Shown here: positions 1 through 10,200 of the stretch, piece by piece
How the letters are laid out: the number at the start of each line of letters is the position of its first letter
How positions within the stretch are numbered: position 1 is the first letter of the stretch
Assembly: GCA_022539475.1 (NCBI GenBank)
Contig: VCMS01000091.1
Coordinates: forward strand, 186,001 to 250,000
Source: Gracilaria domingensis
Lineage: Eukaryota > Rhodophyta > Florideophyceae > Gracilariales > Gracilariaceae
DNA: 64,000 nucleotides
Reading direction: 5' to 3'
Position numbers and translations under genes: made by a program
Notes under the pieces: generated by a model
What the model saw: the letters and a program-made list of their open reading frames with translations, nothing else
What the model was told of the DNA's origin: nothing
Database searches by the model: none

Positions 1-258
1 GGCGTACGCGCGCGCGAATGTCAGGCCATCAGCGGAGCGAACGGCCCGTCAAAAGCGACGGAAAAGGCGGCCGCCACCGCGCGCTGTCAGCCGCGCGCCT
101 CCACGCACGGCGTGCGACGCGCCGCTCCGCGCCACGTATCCACGCAGCCGCCAACGGGTCGCTCCCCTCCCCCCGCGCAGAGCGTCTGGAAGCGACACCG
201 GCAGATGCCATCTGCTTTACTGCTAACCCTTAGCTCTATCTTAGCTAGGCCAGCGACG

Positions 259-1987
259 CTACGCTACGTACGCGCACTCGCTAAACTTGTTGAGGTACAG
301 GCGCGCGTGCCACACTCGCAAGCGCTCCGACCTGTAGCGCATCTGCACTTTCTTGTGCTGCAGCTCCTCACCGCCGGTATACAAAATCGGCTGATGCACC
401 AGGAAGCCCAGTCCTACGTCGTACCGCACCACCGCCTTCCCTGTTTTTCGGCGCCCCAGCTCGTAGCAGTTTGAGCTTGAGTCCTCCGTTGAAACCAGTT
501 TCTGCCTCACTCCCCGCAGCAGTTCGGACGTGATCAAGCTCACTTCTCTCCGCCGTATTCGAAAGTTGAGCCACGAAATGGTGAACGCTGCTTTTTTCAT
601 GTACGCGCTTTCTCGTAGAATGGTGTCGAACAACGACCCGGCTTTGACAGCTTGGCCGCCGCTCTGTCCCTCTTCATCTGTAAACGCGACGTATTCGTCA
701 AGGTCATACATCATTGCCCACTTTTTGGTCACATAGTTACTGTCAGTTATACGAGCCTCTCGTTCTTAACGCTGAAAATGCTCCTCTTCGAGCCGATAGT
801 GAACGAACCTTGTAGTAACCCCCAAGAAGCGTGTAAGGCATGAGCGTAACATGGTGCTGTCCGTACCGCTGAGATCCGCGACACGCATCCCCCCTTTCAA
901 ATCCCTGTGCATGTGCTCCAAGTCTACAGAATGGCATCAAAACTATTCTTTCGTATACATCATCAGGAACGCCGATCTTGTCCAGTTCAGCAACCACATT
1001 GTCCGCCACTCGTTCAAACAGTTCTTTGTTCTGCATGGATACATCCTCTAGGCAAGTACTGTCGCCCATGTTACATTCTGATATTGAACGATCCACAATG
1101 ACAGGCATCACCGCTATGTCAAAACGAACCGGGCCCTGCATAGAGCGAGCCGCCCAATGAGCAACTTCAGCATGATAGCCTTCTCTTGCCTTCTTGTTTC
1201 CAGACAGAGAGTTTGCACAGAACAGCATGGCCGACGGCTCTTCAATTCTTGCCGGCGCATAAGAGCGGATTACATCAGGAGGCTGCCATCCAAATACGCA
1301 CCCCAATGAGAAACTTGGATTAAACGCCAGCTGCTGTCCATCAAAGCGGTCGAGTGGGATGTCAAGTTCTAAGCTAACTCGCGGGTCATCAGCCAAACCT
1401 TGCACATAATCTGCGAAATCTGAACGATTAACTTCAGAGCGCAAGGTCACCACCAGCTGACATTCGTACACTTCAAAGCGGCGTTTGGTCTTCTTGCCAG
1501 GAGAGTACTCAAAGTCATCTCCCTTGCTATGTGCTTCGATTTCGCGGACGTCATCGACATGAACTTTCACGTCTGGTGCGTTTCGGAGCGATGCTGTCAC
1601 GCTCTCATTCCGCAACTGAACGGAAAGATGGAGGGTCAGCGCGATCAGTATCCTTTGAGAGGGTAAAGAGCCATGTTTGTGACGCGCATGACGTTGGGAG
1701 GCTGGACGGTGATCAAGATAAGCTTCTCGTAGAAGAGCATTAGGGAACGCTTCGTCTGAGAACTCGGATGGTGCGCTGGAAAACGATCCGGAACATGTTT
1801 GATTAGAAAGCCAAATAGTAGGACGACGAGTATACGAACGCCCACTTAGTGCAATGGAAATGTAGCTATGGATTGAAGACGTTGGGCTCTGAAAGTATAT
1901 CAATACAAATAATGTTGCAAAGATGGCCAAAAGCGTGTAGATGACTCTTAACGTCAGAGAATGTGACTGGGGCGGCTCACGGAACAT
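259..1987 (-). CDS. GT92 (DUF23)-like type II membrane glycosyltransferase, two segments
   Basis: Seen: the start at 1987 opens a short cytosolic tail followed by a membrane segment at about residues 14-33, the usual type II Golgi layout. Past a long lumenal stem comes KKWAMMYDLDEYVAF, which fits the W-x-DxDEF metal/nucleotide-sugar motif of GT92 enzymes, then FTISWLNFR and a late VWHARLYLNK segment in the family order. The reading frame changes between 743 and 809. A 52-nt intron at 757-808 (AAG|GTTCGT ... GAGAG|GCT) restores the frame and gives about 558 aa; a single-base indel is the alternative. Inference: a Golgi glycosyltransferase transferring a hexose to glycan or polysaccharide. The gene ends close to the left edge of the window and faces no near neighbour. 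The family call rests on motif order only. Confidence 0.5.
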
Positions 1988-3061
1988 GATGAAGCTTCAT
2001 GCATGAGGGTGGGACGCTCACATATTGTGTAAATGTTGAAGTGGTAAGATCAGTCTTATCTACGAAGGCTGTCGTTCTAACCCTTTACTGCTGGCGACAC
2101 GCACGCAGAGCGTCAGCCTTACTAGGCCTAAGCCTTACTACTTCTGTCAAGCGAGACGAATCATCAATGCTGCTCCGGGTCTTTCGTTCGCAAGTAATAC
2201 TACGAAGATATGTCAACGGGCGCGTTTCGCTTGGTTATCGATGCGAAGCACTTGTCAACGGAGGCGCTTCATAGACAGCCTCAGAATCCCGAGAATTTCT
2301 TGTGCATGCCTGGCATCCTATAAGCGCTAAAGAGAGATCATGTACTTGTCGTTGAACACAGTTTCTCTCTTACACAGTTTCCTGTCCATCAACTCGGTAA
2401 TCCCCCTCGTTCATCCCTAGATACCAGCAAGAGTTGGCGAGCCGGAAGCACTTTACTACTGTACGTGTTTTGAATGAACGACGTTTGACAAGTCTAAGAG
2501 GCAAGAGGCTCACGATATTTGTGGACTCTACTTCTGATAGGCTTGAGGAAGCTGTTTCTGAATTGTTCCATGATCGAAATGCTTTCCTTTCTGACATTAT
2601 TGATACGCCTGAGGCGATTGCGGCTGCTGCCGCAGCAGTGCTGCGTTCTTCTTCTCATCGCTTGACGTGGTACGTGCTCCGCAAATCCATCACACAGACT
2701 CTGAGTGATGGATTTGTGGAGCACGTTCGCGAAAGGCATCTGAATTTGAACTCTGACGATACTGCTGTAAGATACAGTTGTAGGGAGTCCCTCCGCACTG
2801 CCGTGGCAGAGTGAAAAGTTGACGAAAGCCCCAAAACTTTTTGGAACTTCCACGACCTGCGAATCGGGCTGCACTCCCCCAAGCAAGTCCGGATAGTGGA
2901 TAGTTCATCAACTCCATGCATGGATGTCAAGACGTGTAGCAGAAAAAGACAGTGCTGCAAAGAAACATGACTTAGTTGGTGTCGTGGCTTTATGGATGGA
3001 GTAGTGTCAAAACAGGGGGAGTGCCGGCGGTCGCGCGTTGTCTGTACGTATATATGCAAAG
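1988..3061. other. Intergenic stretch without a convincing gene
   Basis: Only short overlapping frames on both strands are present; none shows a recognisable domain. The notable structure is the near-perfect hairpin at 2672-2726, listed separately. Confidence 0.6.
2672..2726. repeat. 22-bp inverted repeat forming a near-perfect hairpin
   Basis: The arms at 2672-2693 and 2705-2726 are reverse complements over 22 bases with a single difference, which would be a G-U pair in a plus-strand RNA. After one A-A mismatch the stem continues with CAG/CTG and closes on a 3-base loop. The structure lies in DNA with no clear gene. It could be a small-RNA precursor, the remnant of a foldback element, or a regulatory stem; the sequence alone does not decide. 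Confidence 0.75.
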
Positions 3062-3418
3062 TTAAACGGCTTCGTATTGGATACGAGTGATTGGAGGCGG
3101 CGCCATTTTCGATCGAACCGCGCCCAGCACAAAGGCAACCAGCGACAGAGTGGACAGCGCCCCAAACACAAACGCCGTCTTGAAGCAGGAAGCGGCCGCC
3201 TCGTCGAAATCGCCCTCATACCCGAGAAACGGGTTATGGTCCTTGAGCGCAATGCCAAACAACATCATAGTCAACGCTCCCTACAACCCGCTCAGACAGC
3301 AAACGCACAAAAAAACATTGCACGCGTCAGAAAACGCGCCGCAGATTCACGTCGTTTGCCGACAGTCGGAGCAACGTACCGCCAGACATGTAGCAAAACA
3401 GCACAAACTCTGAGACAT
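3062..3418 (-). CDS. RNase kappa-like small two-helix membrane protein, two exons
   Basis: Exon 1 (3418-3380) encodes 13 residues and ends at GGCG|GTACGT; exon 2 (3280-3062) starts after TTGTAG and supplies 72 residues. Both ends are phase 0 and the intron is 99 nt. The 85-aa product has helix 1 across the splice (CCFATCLAGALTMMLFGIAL), a polar loop with a Cys, helix 2 (FVFGALSTLSLVAFVLGAV) and a basic tail. This size, topology and the G-x3-ML-x2-GI pattern resemble RNase K, a membrane protein associated with the V-ATPase. Neither half would be noticed without the intron. The gene structure is better supported than the family name; another small two-helix membrane family is possible. Confidence 0.55.
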
Positions 3419-3950
3419 GCTACCAAAACAGCCGTATACAAGCGCAGCTCAAAGGCAACAGCACAAAGCAAGAAGCGAGCAAGACGGAAAGCGTCGCGGG
3501 GCGTCCTCAAGCCAACAGACGTCGTCGGTTACAAGCCTCTAACGAACGTCTGACAGCAGCGGCGATCCCCCTCCCGCCAGGCGGCGCGCTCCCTTCAATG
3601 CCTTCAACCGCGCACGTACGAATTGTGCGCTCTCGCGTGCGCACGGCGGGCCCGGCCACGTGTGGCGCGTGTGCCGCTCGCATCGCTGTGCTTCGCGCGC
3701 GACGCGCTTTCAGCTGTTGAGCCAGATCATGCGTTTGATGGACCCGTGCGATGGCGCATCGGAAGCGATGCCACGCCTTCGTCATATCTCGCCGCTCCGT
3801 TGCTTGTGCCGCATTTGGACTTGTACTGTTTCTTCGCGACGTGCGTATGATCTTCGTGATCGTTGGCTTCGTCCGTTCCCTTCGTTGAGTCGTTGCTTCT
3901 TTGCTTCGTCGGCGCGCTTACCTCATCCACGTCTTGTACACATCCGTACC

Positions 3951-5027
3951 ATGGGAGCCACGCCGCCGCCTACTGTCAATGGTACGTCCGCAGGCACCGA
4001 CAAGCAGCTCTTCAAGGCGGAGTTTCCCGATCTTGTTGACACGCTCATCAACGACTTGAAGTCTTCGTTCGATCTGCCGCAATCTTCTATTGATTACATT
4101 CATAGGAATCTCACCTATAACGTTCCACATGGCAAGCTGAATCGTGGAATGGCTGTTCTGCAATGTTATCAGGCCTTCAATCCAGACCAACAACTGACGG
4201 ACGAACAGCGGAAACAGGCCGTCATTTTGGGTTGGTGTGTCGAGCTACTGCAGGCTTTTTTCTTAGTGGCTGATGATATTATGGATGACAGCATTACGAG
4301 GAGAGGGCAGCCGTGCTTTTATCGCATTCCAGAGATTGGAATGAACGCAATCAACGACGCCATGATTCTTGAAATGATGATCTACCGTTTGCTGAAAATT
4401 CATTTCCGGCAGCACCCGCAGTATCTCAATCTCCTCGAACTCTTCAGCGACATCACTTACACAACCGAAATGGGTCAACTTCTTGATCTCACAACCTCTC
4501 AACCAGCCGATAAGGTGCTTCTTCCCAATTTTACTGAGGAAAATCTCACTCGAATATACCGCTATAAGACCTCTCACTACACATTCTATCTTCCCGTCGC
4601 GCTTGGAATGCGTCTCGCGTCCGTCACCGATGACGCCTTATACGACACGGCGAAGGACATTTGTATGAGAATCGGCTACTATTTTCAGGCACAAGATGAC
4701 TTCCTCGATGCGTTTGGAGACCCTTCTGTAACTGGTAAGATTGGTACTGATATTGAAGACAATACTTGTACTTGGCTTGTTGTCAGGGCACTGGAACGAT
4801 GTTCTGAAGAAGATCGACTCGTCTTGGAACAGAACTATGGGAAGAAGGATACTACTTGCTCCAACCGGGTGAAAGATCTTTACCGTAAATTAGATCTACC
4901 CAAAGTGTTTGCCGCCTTTGAACAAAGCAGTTATGAAGATCTTTCTAAGCGCATTGCCGACATTCAGCACATGCCTACTGGAGCTTTTGAATTCTTCCTT
5001 GCAAAACTGTATAAACGGAATCGATGA
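3951..5027 (+). CDS. FPPS: Farnesyl diphosphate synthase
   Basis: This enzyme condenses IPP with DMAPP and then GPP to make the C15 precursor of sterols, dolichol and prenyl groups. The 358-aa product has both Asp-rich motifs: DDIMD at residue 108 within LVADDIMDDSITRRGQPCFY, and DDFLD at about residue 249. Two Phe residues stand 4 and 5 positions before the first motif, the chain-length signature of FPP rather than GGPP synthases. The C-terminus LYKRNR is typical. The chosen ATG (3951) sits in a CCATGG context where similarity begins. The frame stays open upstream with ATGs at 3729 and 3768, and that extension is Arg/Ser-rich with little acidic charge, like a mitochondrial presequence, so a longer organelle-targeted form is possible. 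Confidence 0.95.
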   Translation: MGATPPPTVNGTSAGTDKQLFKAEFPDLVDTLINDLKSSFDLPQSSIDYIHRNLTYNVPHGKLNRGMAVLQCYQAFNPDQQLTDEQRKQAVILGWCVELLQAFFLVADDIMDDSITRRGQPCFYRIPEIGMNAINDAMILEMMIYRLLKIHFRQHPQYLNLLELFSDITYTTEMGQLLDLTTSQPADKVLLPNFTEENLTRIYRYKTSHYTFYLPVALGMRLASVTDDALYDTAKDICMRIGYYFQAQDDFLDAFGDPSVTGKIGTDIEDNTCTWLVVRALERCSEEDRLVLEQNYGKKDTTCSNRVKDLYRKLDLPKVFAAFEQSSYEDLSKRIADIQHMPTGAFEFFLAKLYKRNR

Positions 5028-5790
5028 GAAAGCTAGTAGCCGGCAAGGGGGATAGAGAAGTATCAGCTGTCAGAGTATGGTTTGAACATCAATCATTTGT
5101 CGTTTAGAATGTTGGAGATGAACCTTCACGTGCTAGTACGCGGAGACAAGTCTTGTTTCGAACTCGCCAATCACGTGTACTGCCGTGATGGTACTCCCTA
5201 CTATAAAGCACAATGTATCTTGTAACGTCTAAGAGGATACTCCCCGGGGCTTCAAACGAACACCGATGAGTAGGTGATCTGTCGCCTTTGAACGTCGACA
5301 GCCAAGCGTGCCTACGCGTTATCTACAACAACAAATCACTCTTCTCATGTACCTCTGGTATCTATATGGTACACATAAACTGCTCCCTCCCTTGACCGCG
5401 ATTTGTTTCCATCACCTCCCAAGATTGTTCCTCTGCCTCGATCACGCATGGGTAGGTTGCTTCCAGAGCCTTATCGTACCGCGTTGAGTCAAGAAACTCC
5501 CTTACATTCGGGAAAATGTCCGACTCAGTGGACCATGTACTGCATGAAGGAAAGGAAGAACATGCTTCCATATCGACCAAAAACAAAACTGAGGGTGAAA
5601 AGGCAGTCCGAAGCTGGAAGTGATATCCGAGAAACATGACCAAAAGTGGCTACGCTGCTCTAAAAACTAAGTCGAAACCATGGTCTACCACAAAACTGTC
5701 ACCATGAAAACATTTGACGCAAGAACGCGTCCCCCAAACCGTGCAAAAACACATGGTTGCACTTGTCGCAATACGTACAAGACGATGCTC
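5028..5790. other. Convergent intergenic region between FPPS and the sigma factor gene
   Basis: The two flanking genes end towards each other here. A minus-strand frame at 5362-5637 (about 91 aa from an ATG) shows no recognisable domain and is not called. The rest should hold both 3' ends. Confidence 0.5.
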
Positions 5791-6837
5791 TTACATCATC
5801 TCAGCCCAGTTGGATATGTCATCGGAAACAACCTCACGCAACTTTTTGAGAGCGCTGAGCTCCGCGCGCTTAACGGTATTGACACGCACATCAAGAATGC
5901 GACTAACCTCAGTTCGCAATCTCTCGATTCCATCACCAATGCCGTATTTCAAGCACAGTACACTACGTTCAAGGTCCTCAAGTTGCGAGTTTTGAATGAG
6001 TTCAGCAACGGCTTCTCTGGTACACTTTCGTTCAACCTGTCGAGAAACGTCGACAGAATGGTCAACAAGAAAGTCACGAAGGGGTGGGGCGTCAGATTTT
6101 GAAGACTGCTGCTGTCGTACAGGGACATCAATGCTCAGGAGAGCTTGGCTTCTTTCGAGATAGAGCTTGGCGGCCTTGCGATCAACGCCAGCGACACGAG
6201 CGACTTCGGAAAGACTGACATCGCTACCGTCCGCAAGCTGTAACTGATGTCGCACGGTACGGATCTTGGACAGTTTATTGAGCACATGAACTGGCAAGCG
6301 GATAGGTCTAGCTTGGTTCTGTATTGCTCTCAAGATAGCATACTTGACAGAGTAGAAAGCATACGCGTCAAAAGGCTGTCCCTTAGACCCGTTCCATCGC
6401 TCGACAGCGGTGATTAAACCAAACACACCCTCCTGCACAAGGTCGGAGAAGGAAATGACCGGCGCGGCCTCCGGAAAAGCGGAGATGAAAATCTGGTGTG
6501 ACTTGCGCGCAACGGCGCCAACGAGCCACAGCCACTTGACAACGAGCTGGTTGCGCTGTCCAACGATATGATGCCAATGCGCGGATGACAGTGGATTATC
6601 GCGATTGGCGTGCAGAATAACGGCTTGGTTGAGTGGCTCGCTTTGGCTAGTGCGCCGCAAGTGCTTTCTGGCGGCGTACAGACTCGGCAGATTGGCGGTG
6701 AGAAGCTGCGACGGCACGGGTGGCGGCGGATGGTTGGACGAAGCGACACGCGGTCGGCGCGAAGTAGAAGAGTGCCGTCTCTTCGCCGGACGCTCAGCGA
6801 CGGCAAGCGGCACAAACAGAGGCAGCGCGGTGCACAT
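5791..6837 (-). CDS. Plastid-type RNA polymerase sigma-70 factor
   Basis: It recruits the bacterial-type plastid RNA polymerase to promoters. From the ATG at 6837 the product is 348 aa. The first ~80 residues are rich in Arg, Ser and Pro, as in a transit peptide. Region 2 includes FSDLVQEGVFGLITAVERW (about residue 130) and the downstream aromatic, basic stretch PFDAYAFYSVKYAILRAIQNQ. A region 3 helix pair follows (IRLPVHVLNKLSKIR). Region 4 ends the protein with ERLRTEVSRILDVRVNTVKR and its ALKKLR helix. The frame is open upstream to a GTG at 6933 but has no earlier ATG. It is encoded in the nucleus-like context beside eukaryotic genes, so it implies a plastid. It is convergent with the FPPS gene. 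Confidence 0.9.
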   Translation of the reverse strand: MCTALPLFVPLAVAERPAKRRHSSTSRRPRVASSNHPPPPVPSQLLTANLPSLYAARKHLRRTSQSEPLNQAVILHANRDNPLSSAHWHHIVGQRNQLVVKWLWLVGAVARKSHQIFISAFPEAAPVISFSDLVQEGVFGLITAVERWNGSKGQPFDAYAFYSVKYAILRAIQNQARPIRLPVHVLNKLSKIRTVRHQLQLADGSDVSLSEVARVAGVDRKAAKLYLERSQALLSIDVPVRQQQSSKSDAPPLRDFLVDHSVDVSRQVERKCTREAVAELIQNSQLEDLERSVLCLKYGIGDGIERLRTEVSRILDVRVNTVKRAELSALKKLREVVSDDISNWAEMM

Positions 6838-7277
6838 AGAGGGAGCACGGAAAAGGCGGCCGTTACGCGAGCCAAAACGTGGGAGAAGAAGAGTCGCCGC
6901 AAGAAGGCCGCACGCAAAAAAGAAGGCGCGCACAAAGGCTGCAAGTCGGAACGGAGGGATATAAAGGCGTAAGCCGAGGGGCTAAGCCAAGCGGTGGCGG
7001 GCGAAGCGCGCGCGCGAAGCGCACCGGCGCAGGGCGGCGTGACAGGCGCATCGCGCGACCCACAACCACGCCGCCAATCTCCGCGAGCACATGCGCCAGC
7101 GCACGGCGCATGGCGCGCGGCGGCGGCCGCCCAAATGCACGCGCGTCGGCAGCGCGTCCAATCCAAATGCAGATCGGAGGCGGGACGCCGCATTAATCCG
7201 CCTCCGCGCTCCCAAACGGCCGGTGACGCGTCACGGCGCACACATGTGTTTTACTGCAATATGGCCGCTTGCGCGCC
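6838..7277. other. GC-rich gap upstream of the sigma factor gene
   Basis: This holds the 3' end of the giant helicase gene and the promoter of the sigma gene. It is a local GC-rich island. Long overlapping frames on both strands are Arg/Ala/Pro-rich composition artefacts. Confidence 0.5.
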
Positions 7278-10200
7278 CTACATTTTCAGCGAGATGTTGA
7301 GGTCCTTCAGCTCCTGGTCCAGAAGCTCCAGCGTGCGCTTCTGCACGCGGCTTTGCTCGTTGCGCAGCTTCTCGCGGATCAAGCGCGCTCTTCTTCGCCG
7401 GTGGTGCGTTTCGAACACCTGCAGCGAGTGGTACACTCCAGCTGCAGAACGTTCCGGACAGTTCACCACATGACGGTGCACATCCTGTCCGCCTCGATGC
7501 TCTAAACACCACGCACAAAACGCCATGTTACACATGGCATTCCCGCACGCCAGAGCAAAGCATCCATCAAAGTCCATAAACGCCATGCGACATTTCTTAT
7601 TGGGACACCTCAACGTAAGAATGTCTTCAGAGATTTGCACGCGTAGCGTCTCTGCTCGCCGCTCGTTCCCATCCTCGATTTGCTGAATTCGAGCAAACTC
7701 CGCTTCAAGCCGAGTCTTCTGCACATGCAGAGCCGCCTGAACCTCCCGATTCGTATGCCGTTCCATCCGTAATTGCTGCAAAGACGTTACCATCTCCCTC
7801 AGCTCCTCTTCACTTGCGTCATGTTTCTGCCCAAGAAGATGCAAACTGTCAAACTTCGCATCACATTTCGGTTGCGGGCATAGAATGTGTCCGTCACCAT
7901 CTACGTTCCGCGCCAGCGCATCGGGAGCTTTTCCTGCTTCCACATGTGCACTGAAGCACTCTCGGCAAAGGAAATGGTCATTGGGACAAAGCCACCCCTT
8001 CACGGGCAGCATGTCGTCCATGCATATACCGCAAGCTCTCATAGGACGCACCTTCATTGTCACGATGGGCATAATCGCGTCAGCGATCCAATACACGCGG
8101 CCAAATGGATTGGCTACAGGATGCACATGATCGTATCCAAACATAATCTTCTCAAATCCCCTTTTTCTAGCCCTCAGCACAGTTTTTCGAAGCCCTTTCT
8201 TTTTCAGTTGGTTTAGAGGCGGACGAAACGGTTGAACATCCTTCAACCCCCTCAGTTTCAGAACAGCGGCCACACTCAATATTATGCCATCATGTGCCTC
8301 AGCTTTAGAGTACTCTGCAGCAATTGCTTCCTCACAGAGAACAGACACTGTTGCTCCATATCCGTATTGACAGTCTCTCATTCGGAAGCAGTCTATAGCT
8401 CGCTCTTCTTTCTCCGGAACCATGTACACAATGTCGTATGAATTCAAAGCATCTGTTAGCTGCGGCGGTTTCTGCACTTCAAGATCTTCCACAGAAAACT
8501 CTCCACTATTCATTGCTTCTGTGTACAAGTCAATATGACGTTCCAACATCTCTGTTTGCGCCGATACTAGTGCATTCTCGTTGATGGGTCCCAGTTCTTC
8601 CAATTCGACAATGCTCTCTGGAGGCAGCATGCTCTTAACGCGTGTGATTAGGCTCTGCAACAACGCCTTACTATCAAACACGCACCTTCCTCGGTATAAA
8701 TCGCTACCTTTCCTGTTGTCCTTAGATGAGCTCTCGTCAGTGGGGTCTTTGATTGTGATCGCTTGCAAGTCAGCAAGCGCACTATGGTAACTTTCCCGAA
8801 CACAAAACAGGCACGATTCAATCCTGAATCCTAGTCGAGGATCCTCTTCACCGCAAGTCCATTTCACTTCATGTCCACATGGCAGCTTTCCAGTGACTTC
8901 CCTAGCACAATCGGCCGTCTTTTTAAAGCACTCCACTTTTGCAAAGTTGATGTTGCACGTGGAACACATCTTCTCAACTAAAGCCTGACAAAGGTATGGA
9001 GCGGATTCATTTTCAAGTTTATGACAGGGTACCGTTGCGTCGCGCCCGCAGTCATCGCAGGTAATCACTTCTGTTTGTTCACAAGGTGATTCCAGTGCGG
9101 CAAATATGATGTTACATTTCACATCTTCTTCGTGTCCACATACCCTCTGAAGTCGCGTGGTAAACGCGCACTCGGGTAGCCGGGCATCGAAAATGCGATT
9201 TGGTTCTTTTATCCCTTCGATCACCACAGGGCTTGTGAACTCATTTTGACCGTCGAAAGCTATTGAGATCCGTGACGGAGGAGCATCATCCCATGGGACA
9301 AGTTGACTAATGGCTTCTTGTGAGCGACACTCAATATTCACTGCATGTTGGCACAGTGGAGAAACAGTTTCCACAACAACTCGACATGGTGGTGCCGTCT
9401 GAGGGTCCGATGCCCATTCAAACGCGCGACTGCATGGAACATTTGTTTCTTCATGACCACATAGTCTCCTAAACGTGACTGGTTCATTGCATGGGTTTAC
9501 TCCCACTGCAAGATCACAGTAGTAGACGCCAGCTTGCACGACAGGATCGGCTTCAGTGATTAGATTCCCGGGAAATTTAGAGGTGACTAGTTTCTCAAGA
9601 TGACATGGAACTTCCACTTCGTGTGAGCAGCGAGAACGACGACACTTAATCATAACAGGGCACTGTGGGCTTTCCAGGGCTTGCAACCGCTGGAGTTCAC
9701 TGCAGACACCGGGCCGAACGCTATGGAGCCGCTTACATGAAGAATACACAAACACGTCCTCGACAGGTTCCTGACAATCAGGATATGGTTCCCCTTGACG
9801 GTGACACATTGTAGAGAAGAAGTGCCCGCATGACATTCTTAGATTCATTTTGGTCTTGCAGGGCGGGAGTCGTTTTGTTCGGAACAGAGAATAAAGCTCA
9901 GCGCAGCGGAGCTTGTTAGTCTTGTGGCCACATTTCCTTTGAACAACAAAGGAACCTCCACACAAAGCACCCAATTTCTTCACACGAGGGTTGAACGGGG
10001 GTGCACTTTCTATTGCACCCTCGTCGGCTATAGTCTCCATTTCACCTGTCTCATCATCAACACGACTGACAAACAAAGAAGGAGGCTGACTGTCGATTAT
10101 GGCTTTAAAATGACATGCCGTTTTGATCTCGTGTCCACAGAACGGACTTGTTTGCACGACTTCTTCGACACATAAGCCCTCCTTAGAAGCATCTTTTGCT

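Noticed and set aside
2434-2814. 126-codon plus frame spanning the hairpin
   Set aside because: Part of the sequence is dictated by the inverted repeat, and frames of similar length occur on the other strand; no domain.
5362-5637. 91-codon minus frame between FPPS and sigma genes
   Set aside because: No domain, no supported splice, and it lies where two 3' ends meet.
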